This document shows positions 6,899-15,159 of a stretch of DNA of 64,000 nucleotides, piece by piece. Made by a program: the position numbers and the translations under genes. The notes below the pieces were generated by a model, which saw only the letters and a program-made list of their open reading frames with translations, had not been told where the DNA came from and searched no databases. This DNA is from Bacteroidales bacterium (GTDB taxonomy: Bacteria; Bacteroidota; Bacteroidia; Bacteroidales; Muribaculaceae). Each line of letters opens with the position of its first letter. The first letter of the stretch is position 1. Location of the stretch: contig SUXI01000002.1 in assembly GCA_015060975.1 (NCBI GenBank), positions 1-64,000 on the forward strand, in the 5' to 3' direction.

Positions 6899-7625
6899 TT
6901 CCATTTAGTTTAATCCTGCACTCCGATTCGGTGTGCGACATCTTGCGTTCGATGGTTGAGACTTCTATGTCGCGGAGAGCGTGAGCAAAGACTTTCTTAA
7001 TGAATGTGGCGGTGTGGATGCGCCTTTTGCCGAATGCCTTGCCGATGTTCCAGCCGAAGTGCATCAAGTCGATGCTTTTGAGTGCTGAATCAACCGATAC
7101 GGGCGATATCTCGCGTGGGGTGTTGCCAAAACTATACTCTGTGATGTAGCCACACAAGCGGTCTAACTCTGCTTCGCTCATATAAGCAACCAACGTCTGC
7201 TTGGTGTAGTCGAGTACACGCTCCAACTTTGCCTGTGATTCACGCTCTTGCTCGGCAATGGCGTTGGCACGCAAAACCTCATATTCCGTTGGCTGTGGGG
7301 TAGTCTCGGTAATAGCAACCTCCTCGGTTGGCTCGGCCACGATAGCGGGTGTTTCGGCAACAACTGCCACCTCCTCCAACTTTTGAAATGCTGGAAAGCG
7401 CATCAAGAATTTCTCCATTCGGGGTAGTAGCAACTCATTGAGCGTCATTTGAAGACTAATATATAGTGCCGACAACACAACCACCGTTGCGAAGAATCCA
7501 ACAGCTGCGCTGAACTCATCATACCCCTTGACAAGCACAAACTTTCGTGCCAATACACCAAAGAGCAATATCGCTCCAAACACGAACAAATAGAGTGCAA
7601 TATATTCCGTTTGTCTCTTATTCAT
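6888..7625 (-). CDS. Two-helix membrane protein with cytoplasmic C-terminal domain, 245 aa
   Basis: Two hydrophobic helices lie near the N-terminus (about residues 8-28 and 38-62), followed by a Pro/Glu/Thr-rich linker (VAETPAIVAEPTEEVAITETT). A folded C-terminal domain of about 120 residues contains LDRLCGYITEYSFG and ends in a basic segment. I do not know its function; similar membrane proteins with coiled cytoplasmic parts are common passengers of Bacteroidales mobilisable elements. I chose ATG 7625 (MNKRQTEY); ATG 7631 is the alternative, and the longer frame to 7706 lacks a start at a natural position. Its G+C content resembles the mobilisation genes rather than the neighbouring cargo. 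Confidence 0.7.
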   Translation of the reverse strand: MNKRQTEYIALYLFVFGAILLFGVLARKFVLVKGYDEFSAAVGFFATVVVLSALYISLQMTLNELLLPRMEKFLMRFPAFQKLEEVAVVAETPAIVAEPTEEVAITETTPQPTEYEVLRANAIAEQERESQAKLERVLDYTKQTLVAYMSEAELDRLCGYITEYSFGNTPREISPVSVDSALKSIDLMHFGWNIGKAFGKRRIHTATFIKKVFAHALRDIEVSTIERKMSHTESECRIKLNGIMQ

Positions 7626-7780
7626 AGTCATCTTTGTTAATCGTTCAAGAGCAAAGATATATGAATAATCAACACAAAAAACGGCTCTTTTGCCTTTTGA
7701 CCGCACGTGTCGTAGGTTGTCCTATCGTGTCATAGCTGCTCTATTTTTACACCATATTCTACATTTGAGGAAATTTTACT

Positions 7781-7788
7781 TATCTTTG
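7781..7788 (+). promoter_or_regulatory. -7 box TATCTTTG upstream of the DUF2971 operon
   Basis: TATCTTTG matches the Bacteroidetes -7 consensus TAnnTTTG and lies 43 bases before the DUF2971 start codon. A TTTG at 7764-7767 is nearer than the usual 19-21 bases, so the -33 element is weak. Confidence 0.5.
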
Positions 7789-7831
7789 GGGTAAATAATA
7801 TATTACATGTAAATACAATTATAATTTGTGT

Positions 7832-8494
7832 ATGAAATTATATCATTATACAAAATACAACACGTTAGTCAAATATATATTACCAACAATGAAATTGAAA
7901 TTATCTTCATTGTTCAACACTAATGATCCGACTGAGGGACGACCTATATTTGTATATGGCGAAGCGGACCCAAATCACCATAATATTGAACAAGATAGTT
8001 TGGCTCCAAAGACTATGTATTTCAATGAATACAAGAAATATAAATTCGTGAGTTTCTGCGGTAATAAAAATAATATAGAGGGTTGGAGAATATCAAGTAT
8101 GTGGGCGCATTATGCACAAAATCATAAGGGAGTATGCATTGAAATAGATACAGACAAATTAATAGTTCCAGATACAATCAAAGGATGTTGGATTGATTAT
8201 AATGGTAAGTTTCCTCCTCCTTTTACACGAGAACAAAACATTGAACAGTATTTTCAAGACAACGATAAATTTATATTATATACTAAGTCACCAGAGTGGG
8301 AATATGAGCAAGAATATAGATTTATTTCTTCGAGTGAGGAATATTTAGATATTACAGGTGCAATAACTCATATATATTGTGGCTGTCGAATGTGTAGTCT
8401 AACTCAAAAACGTATAAATTCTATTGGATATAAAACATCAAAGATTATACCATCTTTAATATCTAGGAAATTATCACTCAACGGAATACTATAA
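7832..8494 (+). CDS. DUF2971 family protein, 220 aa
   Basis: The sequence begins MKLYHYTKYNTLVKYIL and contains NTNDPTEGRP, FVSFCG, the hallmark MWAHYAQNHKGVCIEID, and near the end SPEWEYEQEYRF. These are the conserved blocks of DUF2971. The family has been proposed to share a fold with ADP-ribosyltransferase-like toxins and is frequent in defence neighbourhoods; its biochemical activity is not known to me. I took ATG 7832 rather than the in-frame TTG six bases earlier. The next gene starts 18 bases downstream on the same strand, so they form a two-gene operon. Base composition is AT-rich, as in the HEPN-like gene, and indicates acquired cargo. Confidence 0.85.
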   Translation: MKLYHYTKYNTLVKYILPTMKLKLSSLFNTNDPTEGRPIFVYGEADPNHHNIEQDSLAPKTMYFNEYKKYKFVSFCGNKNNIEGWRISSMWAHYAQNHKGVCIEIDTDKLIVPDTIKGCWIDYNGKFPPPFTREQNIEQYFQDNDKFILYTKSPEWEYEQEYRFISSSEEYLDITGAITHIYCGCRMCSLTQKRINSIGYKTSKIIPSLISRKLSLNGIL

Positions 8495-8512
8495 ATATTT
8501 AAACAATATATT

Positions 8513-9565
8513 ATGGGATATAGAAGAGGATGGGGGCCAGATTTAAATCGCAGCTTTAGAGCTGGCAGTAAACTCGCTGATGATATTACAAAGGGAGTGC
8601 TTCTGGGTGGATTGCTAGGAGCCGACTACATATATAGAAAAACAAAACAGCCGAGGGGTATTTATACGCCGCTTTCCGCATATGAACAACAAGAATTAGA
8701 CAAATGGAAATTGCGATTTGTAAAACCATTTAATTTTACTAAAACAATAATACTACATTCAATATTTAGTGTATTGGTTTTTGTAGCCCCATTACTTGGA
8801 ATTCTTCTATACAGTTATGATTGGTGGATGTTTTTTTGTGTGCTAACTTCTGGGTTCTTAGAATTTGTACTTGATTGGCCGGCAATGTCTTTGCCAGATA
8901 GTATAAGAAGTGATTGGAAGTTTAATAAAAATAATGAGCAAAAACAAAAAAAGCAAATTAAAACACTTTTGTGGTTAGCGATATCTATTAACATAATTCT
9001 TATTATACTTAATAGCTATCCATTCATTTTAATGAGTTCAAAGATCACTCCTAATCCATATGAGGGAGGAGTATTAGTGTCTCTAATGACAATGTTTCTA
9101 TATTTTATGAATGGTAGTTTGATATATGAAAATGCTAAGATTCTGCGAAATTTAGATAAATACTTTGAGCAAAACGTTAACAAATTCAGTAGATTACATA
9201 ATACTAAAGATGTTCACAATGAGACAGAACATCCTATAGTACAATCTAACGATAGTTTAGCGATACCAAACAATGGCATAGAGCAAATACAAACATACAT
9301 TGATAGATGTAATAGTGAACAGATTTCACTGGAAGTTATTAAGGCTAACATACGAATATTGAATGCTATGACTGATAGCTATAAAAAAGGCTACTCGGAG
9401 CTAACAAATAGTATTTTAGAACGACGATTAGAAGAGAAAATAAATTCTGCAAAGCGTGATTTTGTTAAAAGAGAATGTAGATTAGCGTTAGAAATAATTA
9501 ACATTCTGAAAACACAAAGTGTTGATGATGTAATTACATCATTGAAACAGGAATATCCATATTAA
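8513..9565 (+). CDS. Four-helix membrane protein of unknown family, 350 aa, paired with DUF2971
   Basis: A Gly/Arg-rich N-terminus (MGYRRGWGPDLNRSFRAGSK) is followed by two hydrophobic helices (about residues 75-100 and 103-125). Two more lie at about 150-172 and 182-205. A soluble, mostly helical C-terminal region of about 145 residues ends QSVDDVITSLKQEYPY. No enzyme motif is visible. Membrane partners with cytoplasmic helical tails are common in effector-plus-membrane-protein defence modules, so a functional link with DUF2971 is plausible but unproven. A weak hairpin (9568-9588) followed by TTTT lies just after the stop. Confidence 0.7.
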   Translation: MGYRRGWGPDLNRSFRAGSKLADDITKGVLLGGLLGADYIYRKTKQPRGIYTPLSAYEQQELDKWKLRFVKPFNFTKTIILHSIFSVLVFVAPLLGILLYSYDWWMFFCVLTSGFLEFVLDWPAMSLPDSIRSDWKFNKNNEQKQKKQIKTLLWLAISINIILIILNSYPFILMSSKITPNPYEGGVLVSLMTMFLYFMNGSLIYENAKILRNLDKYFEQNVNKFSRLHNTKDVHNETEHPIVQSNDSLAIPNNGIEQIQTYIDRCNSEQISLEVIKANIRILNAMTDSYKKGYSELTNSILERRLEEKINSAKRDFVKRECRLALEIINILKTQSVDDVITSLKQEYPY

Positions 9566-9567
9566 GT

Positions 9568-9637
9568 ATTGTAATTTATTGATACAATTTTACGAAAGGT
9601 AGAAAGAAATACTTATTCATTCTCCCTACCTTTTCGG
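9568..9637. terminator. Hairpins between convergent cargo operon and integrase
   Basis: ATTGTA/TACAAT (9568-9573, 9583-9588) runs into TTTT and could end the rightward DUF2971 operon. A second inverted repeat, CGAAAGGTAG (9593-9602) with CTACCTTTTCG (9626-9636), lies between this and the end of the leftward integrase. Both are short, and function is inferred from the convergent arrangement. Confidence 0.4.
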
Positions 9638-9647
9638 AGTTTTCACC

Positions 9648-10754
9648 CTACTTTAGTGAAATCTTATTGGCAGTTTCGCGTTTCTTGGAGTTCACAAGGT
9701 CGGCATAAATCTGTGTGGTGGTAACATTCTTATGCGTCAACATCTTCGATACGGTGTAAATATCTGTGCCTAAAGAGATTTGGATGACCGCGTACGAGTG
9801 ACGAAAGCAGTGGAAGGTTATTTTCTTCTTTATCCCAGCCTCGGCAATCCATTGTTTGAGTGGGTGGTGAGTCATTGCGCGGGTGAGTCCTTTGAATACT
9901 AATCCTTTGCCCCATTCGCCACATAGTTCCAACGCCTCGTGGCTTATGGGGAGTGTTGCCTCGGTCTCTGTTTTCTCGGTGCAGATGCGAATGTAGTAGC
10001 CCTGATCGGGGCCCATTTCAAAGTCGCTCCACTGCAATTTGAGTATGTCGCTGATGCGAAGTCCTGTCATACAAGCAAACAGCGAGGCTTGTTTCAGCAC
10101 AGGAATGCGGCAAGGTGTGGCGGCAAGTTGTTTTACCTCGTCAAGTGTCAGGTACTCCTTTTTGACCTCTTTCCACTCGATTTTTTCAAGGAAGTCATTG
10201 AGGTTTTCGCGCAACATCTTCTCCTTGTAGGCAATCTTCAGCAGAGCTCGGAAAGTGGAGTAATATCCCGCTGCCGAATTTCGACTGATATATGAGTTAG
10301 GGTGATGTATCTGCCTGCATTTCAATAGATAATCTCGGAACTTTTCGCATAGTTCAACGGTAATATCTCCAAAAGTACATTTACCACCGCAGAACTTCTC
10401 GAAGTGGTTGCAAACGCTATCCCACTTTTCGTATCGCTCGCGTGCCTTTTGTCGGAAGTAGGCAAGGAAATCGACCTTCTGCTTGTTCTTGTCGAGGAAT
10501 CCGAACTCCTCATTGATGAGCGACTGTACACGAATACAGCGTATCGCCTCCGCCTTATTGAGCATCTCTTGGTTGAACATCCGTTGCTGCTCGTTGCGTG
10601 GCTTGGCGTAGAGGTAGATGCCGAGGAACTCTCGGCGACTCATCTTCATTGTGTAGGGGTTACGGATTGCTGGGTAGTAATCCAAATAGAGTGAAATACG
10701 GTCGTTGCGCAGTGCCTTTTGGCGTAGGGTTACATTTGTGCAAGTTAGTGTCAT
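9648..10754 (-). CDS. Tyrosine recombinase/integrase of the mobilisable element
   Basis: The 368-aa protein has the N-terminal arm and SAM-like core-binding domain of Bacteroidales integrases (residues about 95-185) and a complete catalytic domain. Catalytic residues are visible as Arg233 (TGLRISD), Lys261 (CTEKTETE), His315 and Arg318 (HCFRHSYA), His341 (LTHKNV) and nucleophile Tyr350 (TTTQIYADL). It should catalyse integration and excision. It is transcribed away from mnmE, downstream of the four-HTH protein. The attachment site is probably between 11,740 and 12,010. Confidence 0.95.
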   Translation of the reverse strand: MTLTCTNVTLRQKALRNDRISLYLDYYPAIRNPYTMKMSRREFLGIYLYAKPRNEQQRMFNQEMLNKAEAIRCIRVQSLINEEFGFLDKNKQKVDFLAYFRQKARERYEKWDSVCNHFEKFCGGKCTFGDITVELCEKFRDYLLKCRQIHHPNSYISRNSAAGYYSTFRALLKIAYKEKMLRENLNDFLEKIEWKEVKKEYLTLDEVKQLAATPCRIPVLKQASLFACMTGLRISDILKLQWSDFEMGPDQGYYIRICTEKTETEATLPISHEALELCGEWGKGLVFKGLTRAMTHHPLKQWIAEAGIKKKITFHCFRHSYAVIQISLGTDIYTVSKMLTHKNVTTTQIYADLVNSKKRETANKISLK

Positions 10755-10839
10755 AGCTGTTATGTTTTAATTATTTATATTTTTTGTTGCAAATTAAATT
10801 GGTGCTTCGATGGTGGTATCAATCACCATCAAGTAACTT

Positions 10840-11739
10840 TTACTCAATCTTCGGTGGCTCAAAGAACTTGTCGAGTTCGGAGCGCAGAATCTTGGTGTAT
10901 TTGCCAACCTTGATACGAGTGATTTTGTGATACTTCACATAGTGGTACAGCTGGTCGCGAGTGAGGTTGTATTTCTCCATCGCTTCAGGTATGGTGTAGT
11001 ATTGTGGCTCTTCGGGTGTGGCAATACCTTTGGCAATATCGAAATGCTTTTTCGAGTAATAGACCATCTTGCCCTCCTTGCGCTTGGGGATTACATTCTT
11101 ATATACAAAGGTGTAGATTGCCGATAGCGTCATACCGAACCTCTCCTGCAACTCTGCCACGCTGTACCATTCTGTAATACTCGCATCAGGAGCTTTCTTG
11201 GCAAAGTAAGAGTCGATATGTTTCTTGCTCCAATAGGTTCTGCCACGATTAAATGTGCGAGGGATATTATGCTCCTTCGCAATCTCATAAATCCACGACT
11301 CCTTAACACCAAATTTCTCTTTAATCTCTGCAGTGGTGTAGAAGTCGGTAATACTCTGCTTGCTTCTTGGCAGATGTTTTTTGTAAGGAGAAGCATTATC
11401 AAACAGAGCCTCTATGTCTCTTTTCCTGATAATAGTCTTTCTCTTTAGCTGAACCGATTTTATTAGATTCGTTTCAAGATACCTATAAAAGGTAGCCCTG
11501 CTTATACCGATATACTTTGCGGCTTCGCTTGGGGTAAAGAAATCCTTGTCAATACAATCCTCTTTCTCGATTTGCTGATTGACCATTGTTTGAAATTCGC
11601 TAACACGCTTTTGCCTTGTTCTCTCTTTGTAGGCAAGGTTAGCACAACGATGCGAACAGCATCGTGTCGAGGTTTTGTGGGCAATAAATAATTTGCCACA
11701 CCACTCGCATTTTTTCTGAATGTCGATGTTACTAGCCAT
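10840..11739 (-). CDS. Protein with N-terminal zinc motif and four tandem HTH_17 domains
   Basis: The N-terminus has a small cysteine cluster (CEWCGKLF at 11-18, CCSHRC at 27-32). Four successive MerR/excisionase-like winged-helix units follow at about residues 67-113, 133-179, 191-237 and 247-293. Each opens with a Phe/Trp/Tyr-Tyr/Phe-[TS]-x-x-E pattern and ends with [KR]-x-x-[DE/H]-[ILF]. The repeats have diverged, so they are old duplications. Proteins of this layout lie beside the integrase in Bacteroidales elements and probably act in site-specific recombination or its control. Three phased 10-base repeats (11776-11805) lie just upstream of its start and are an attractive target. Confidence 0.85.
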   Translation of the reverse strand: MASNIDIQKKCEWCGKLFIAHKTSTRCCSHRCANLAYKERTRQKRVSEFQTMVNQQIEKEDCIDKDFFTPSEAAKYIGISRATFYRYLETNLIKSVQLKRKTIIRKRDIEALFDNASPYKKHLPRSKQSITDFYTTAEIKEKFGVKESWIYEIAKEHNIPRTFNRGRTYWSKKHIDSYFAKKAPDASITEWYSVAELQERFGMTLSAIYTFVYKNVIPKRKEGKMVYYSKKHFDIAKGIATPEEPQYYTIPEAMEKYNLTRDQLYHYVKYHKITRIKVGKYTKILRSELDKFFEPPKIE

Positions 11740-11775
11740 TTCATTTATCTTTTAATTTCGCCAAAAATGTATCTC

Positions 11776-11805
11776 TGCGTCTCACTGTGTCTCACAGCGT
11801 CTCAT
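11776..11805. repeat. Three tandem 10-base repeats (xGyGTCTCAy) upstream of the four-HTH gene
   Basis: The units TGCGTCTCAC, TGTGTCTCAC and AGCGTCTCAT follow each other without a gap, so each GTCTCA core faces the same side of the helix. They are 37-66 bases upstream of the four-HTH gene and between it and the presumed attachment region. They may be an operator or integrase/excisionase arm sites. Confidence 0.6.
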
Positions 11806-11919
11806 TTTTCCATCACCTCGCCAACGCAAAATCGCATTTCGAGCGGCGAGGTACACAGGAGGTACAAAAACAGGCGTAAAAAGGCTTAGCAACGATTAAC
11901 AACGATGCTTGCACAAACA

Positions 11920-11967
11920 AATATAGCACTCGTAAAGAGTGCTATATTAATCATTTATGATTAATAT
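11920..11967 (-). terminator. mnmE terminator with two overlapping hairpins
   Basis: Just past the mnmE stop on the minus strand are two perfect stems. ATATTAATCA/TGATTAATAT (11944-11953, 11958-11967) is first, and AATATAGCACTC/GAGTGCTATATT (11920-11931, 11937-11948) is second and runs into TTTGTTTGT. They share bases 11944-11948, so the two cannot form fully at once. The second is a good intrinsic terminator for mnmE. If the element inserted at the mnmE 3' end, this terminator is carried by the element. Confidence 0.7.
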
Positions 11968-11988
11968 ATCTATTTGATAATCAAGTAT

Positions 11989-13380
11989 TTACTTCCCGAT
12001 GCAGAAGCGGGAGAAGATTGAGGTGAGGATATCTTGGGTGGTGATGGTGCCGGTGATTTCGCCGAGGTGGTGGAGGGTTTCGCGTACGTCTTGGGCTATG
12101 AAGTCGCCCGAAATGCCCATGTTTATTCCGTCGATGGCGCGTGCTATCGATTCGCCGGCGCGTGTGAGTGCTTGGTAGTGGCGTGCGTTGGTCACCATCA
12201 CTTCGCCGGGGGCTATGTCGGCACTGCCCGATGCGTTGATGAGGTGTTGTTGCAGTGCGTCAATCTCGTCGCCTCGTTGTGCCGAAATTGGTGCCACGAT
12301 GGCTCCTTTGGGGAGTATTCCCATAAGTGCCGACTGCAATGCTTCGACGTTCTCGGCGTTGATGTCGATTTTGTTGAGAGCCACGATGATTGTTTGGTCG
12401 GGTGAGGTGTGAGGCAATACGCGTTGAGCCACCGATGAGAGTTGGCCGGGTGTGGTTGCACTATCGATCACCCACAACACTATGCGAGCGTCGGTGAGTT
12501 TGCTAATGGTGCGTTCGATGCCGAGCGATTCAATCACGTCGGTAGTTTCGCGTAGTCCGGCAGTGTCGATGAAGCGGAAAAGTGTGTCGCCAATCTCGAT
12601 AGTGTCTTCAATCACGTCGCGAGTGGTGCCGTGAATGTCGCTAACGATTGCACGTTCTTCGTGAAGCAGTCGGTTGAGCAAGGTTGATTTGCCGGCATTT
12701 GTTTCGCCCACGATAGCCACAGGCACGCCGTCTTTGATGGCTGCTCCGGTGGCAAAGGTTGAAGCCAATCGGGTAACGACCGAGTGAATTTCTTGTGCTA
12801 TCTCAAGGAGTTTCTGACGAGAGGCAAACTCCACATCCTCTTCCGAAAAATCGAGTTCGAGTTCGAGCAAAGAGGCGAGGTTGAGCAGTTGGTCGTGAAG
12901 GTCGGTCAATCGGCGAGAGAAGTCGCCACGCATCTGACTCATGGCAATGCGATGAGCGGCACGCGATGATGATGCGATTACATCGGCCACGGCTTCGGCT
13001 TCGGCAAGGTCCATGCGACCATTGGCAAAGGCACGACGTGTAAACTCGCCGGCATCGGCAATGCGACAACCGGTGCGTACGAGCAGGTTGATAAGTTCAC
13101 GTTGCACCCAGCGAGAGCCATGCACGGCAATTTCTACCACATCTTCGCCGGTAAAAGAGCGAGGGTTGCGAAACACTGTTGCCACGGCTTGGTCGATGGC
13201 TTCGCCTTGCTCGTCAACGATGGTGCCGAGGTGTGCAGTGTGGGAATCGGCGTTGGATAGAGATTTCCCTTTCCATATTTTATCAACAAGCGTTATGGCG
13301 TCTTTTCCACTCACACGAGCCACGGCAATGCCTCCCACACCAGCAGGAGTGGAGATGGCGCATATAGTATCATCGGTCAT
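11989..13380 (-). CDS. mnmE: tRNA modification GTPase MnmE
   Basis: MnmE works with MnmG to add the carboxymethylaminomethyl (or aminomethyl) group to U34 of certain tRNAs. The protein starts MTDDTICAISTPAGVGGIAV (tetrahydrofolate-binding domain). A helical domain follows, with an inserted G domain (GETNAGKST, GTTRD, DTAG, NKID at about residues 220-345), and it ends in the invariant FCIGK whose Cys is needed for the reaction. Length (463 aa) is normal. An ATG two codons earlier (13386) is also possible. A TATCTTTG -7 box lies on the minus strand at 13441-13448, and a 9-bp hairpin (about 13404-13427) falls in the leader. The 3' end abuts the mobile element. Confidence 0.97.
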   Translation of the reverse strand: MTDDTICAISTPAGVGGIAVARVSGKDAITLVDKIWKGKSLSNADSHTAHLGTIVDEQGEAIDQAVATVFRNPRSFTGEDVVEIAVHGSRWVQRELINLLVRTGCRIADAGEFTRRAFANGRMDLAEAEAVADVIASSSRAAHRIAMSQMRGDFSRRLTDLHDQLLNLASLLELELDFSEEDVEFASRQKLLEIAQEIHSVVTRLASTFATGAAIKDGVPVAIVGETNAGKSTLLNRLLHEERAIVSDIHGTTRDVIEDTIEIGDTLFRFIDTAGLRETTDVIESLGIERTISKLTDARIVLWVIDSATTPGQLSSVAQRVLPHTSPDQTIIVALNKIDINAENVEALQSALMGILPKGAIVAPISAQRGDEIDALQQHLINASGSADIAPGEVMVTNARHYQALTRAGESIARAIDGINMGISGDFIAQDVRETLHHLGEITGTITTQDILTSIFSRFCIGK

Positions 13381-13541
13381 TATCATCGTTGTAGAGCGTT
13401 TTTTTGTTGGCTAAAATGAGCCAACAAATGTATAATAGTGCAAAGATACACAATTATAATTCATAATGCATAATTCACAATCATATTTAATGCGGAACCT
13501 ATTTAATGTGGAATGCGGAGTTGTGGAATTGTTGAAAGAGG

Positions 13542-15131
13542 CTATTTGATTGCCACAATATTCATGTCTTGCCAATAGGGGGCATTACTATATGCTTCAA
13601 TTGACTCGGCCGGCACATGGAGTGTGATTTGCGAGGGGTTGCGATGCAATGCCAATGCTTGTGGTGGCTTCGTTGCATGAATATAAATATCTTTCAGACT
13701 TTCACAGCCAAAAAACAAGTATTCATCTGTCCGTTCAAGACATGCCGGCAGTTCTATTTTTTCCAGACTAAGGCAGTTGTAAAACACTCCTCGTTCCAAA
13801 TGCTTTACGGTTGATGGCATTTTTACTTCCTTAATATCAGGGCAAAGTGCAAACGCGTCAAGTTTGATAACCTCAACCCCCTCTGGAATATTCAATCGAG
13901 ATATTTTGGTCGCTACAAAACCCGCAGTAGGGATTTCTTTAAGATTTTGCGACAAAATAAGTTCTGTAACCCCCTTGCAACTATAAAATGCGAGATCTCC
14001 TATCGTTGTAACACTATTGGGGATATTTATGATCAAGATACTATCACAACCGAAAAACGCATCGTTTCCTATGTTTTTAATGCCATCAGGGATGTGAACT
14101 GTTTTAAGATGCTTATGGTCTTTAAACGCAGAGTGGGCAATAGAGGTTACCTTATATTCTTCCCCCTGATAAACGATGTGATCTCTTATGTAAATAGTGT
14201 GGCGTTTCAGAGTGTCATCTCCGATTGCTTCGCAGGTCTTGTCCTCTTTGTTAAAATTGGAGTAATTGATATAATTTACCGACACTATGTCTTTTGATAT
14301 CAGAGCGATTTCGCTCGATTTTTGCCAAGTTATATATCCCACCAATGAAATGACTACCACCATAAATCCCATCAACCACTTCACCCATGTTTTTGATTTT
14401 TTATTAAGTTCGGTCAATATCTCATCAACGCATTGCCATCTATCGGCTTGTTGCTCTTTAAGGCATTTTGCCATGATTGACCGATATTTCTTGGGTAGAT
14501 TTATTGCAGAGTTATTTTTTATGTATTCAATTATCTTACCCACACCAAATACATCGGTCGTAACATTAAGACTGCCTCTATTGATGTGCTCCGGAGCCGA
14601 AAAACCTTTGGTTGTGCCTGCCGAATCAGGATAAGAATCGGTATAACAAAATCCCATGTCAATGATTTTGACATCATTATTTACCTGGGTTAGCATAATG
14701 TTTTGCGGCTTTAGGTCGCTATACACCACATGATTGTTGTGCAGGCATTTGAGAGCACTCAATAGTTGGTTGAAAAATTTGTCAATATTGGTTTGTGAAG
14801 CAAAATATTGGGGGTGTGATTTGATAAATTCATCGAGTGTTTCGCCCACGATGTTCTCCATTAGTATATAACAATCATCGTCAGAGTCATGCAATTTTTC
14901 ATATTTCACCACATTAGGGTGTGATATTGAAATCCCTTTTTCATATTCTTTACGGAATAAACCTCTATAAGATATATCGTTGGAAAATTCATGTCGCAAT
15001 CTTTTCATGAACGATCGTTTTCCACCAATCTGCACGATGTAGCATTCACAAGTGTTGCCACTTGATGTTGCGGACTTGATCCAATCAAAGCCCAAATAGT
15101 CAATTTTATCGTTGCTGACGAATCCCGACAT
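13542..15131 (-). CDS. Ser/Thr protein kinase - transmembrane helix - BspA-like LRR fusion
   Basis: Residues about 13-245 are a Hanks-type kinase with Lys43 (FMKRL), a YSDLKPQN catalytic loop (Asp139, Lys141, Asn144) in place of the usual HRD, and DMG (158-160) in place of DFG. APE follows at 179-181. A single membrane helix (about 249-269) leads to an ectodomain that ends in LRR_5/BspA repeats (about 325-525: VTSIAHSAF, LKTVHIPDGIKNIGNDAF). The N-terminus is therefore cytoplasmic and the LRR faces the periplasm. It follows the 194-aa gene after 28 bases and is probably co-transcribed with it. Kinase activity is likely since Lys, Asp, Asn and Asp are kept; the ligand is unknown. Confidence 0.88.
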   Translation of the reverse strand: MSGFVSNDKIDYLGFDWIKSATSSGNTCECYIVQIGGKRSFMKRLRHEFSNDISYRGLFRKEYEKGISISHPNVVKYEKLHDSDDDCYILMENIVGETLDEFIKSHPQYFASQTNIDKFFNQLLSALKCLHNNHVVYSDLKPQNIMLTQVNNDVKIIDMGFCYTDSYPDSAGTTKGFSAPEHINRGSLNVTTDVFGVGKIIEYIKNNSAINLPKKYRSIMAKCLKEQQADRWQCVDEILTELNKKSKTWVKWLMGFMVVVISLVGYITWQKSSEIALISKDIVSVNYINYSNFNKEDKTCEAIGDDTLKRHTIYIRDHIVYQGEEYKVTSIAHSAFKDHKHLKTVHIPDGIKNIGNDAFFGCDSILIINIPNSVTTIGDLAFYSCKGVTELILSQNLKEIPTAGFVATKISRLNIPEGVEVIKLDAFALCPDIKEVKMPSTVKHLERGVFYNCLSLEKIELPACLERTDEYLFFGCESLKDIYIHATKPPQALALHRNPSQITLHVPAESIEAYSNAPYWQDMNIVAIK

Positions 15132-15159
15132 AATACATAATCATCTGTATTGCAACAAC

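Noticed and set aside
1-11990. Full conjugative transposon
   Set aside because: No tra/VirB-type transfer genes are visible in the window; relaxase and MobC alone point to a mobilisable element, though the left part is out of view.
13404-13427. Hairpin as an intrinsic terminator between mnmE and 13,450
   Set aside because: The stem TTGTTGGCT/AGCCAACAA has no T-run after it on either strand and lies in the mnmE leader; it may be a leader structure instead.
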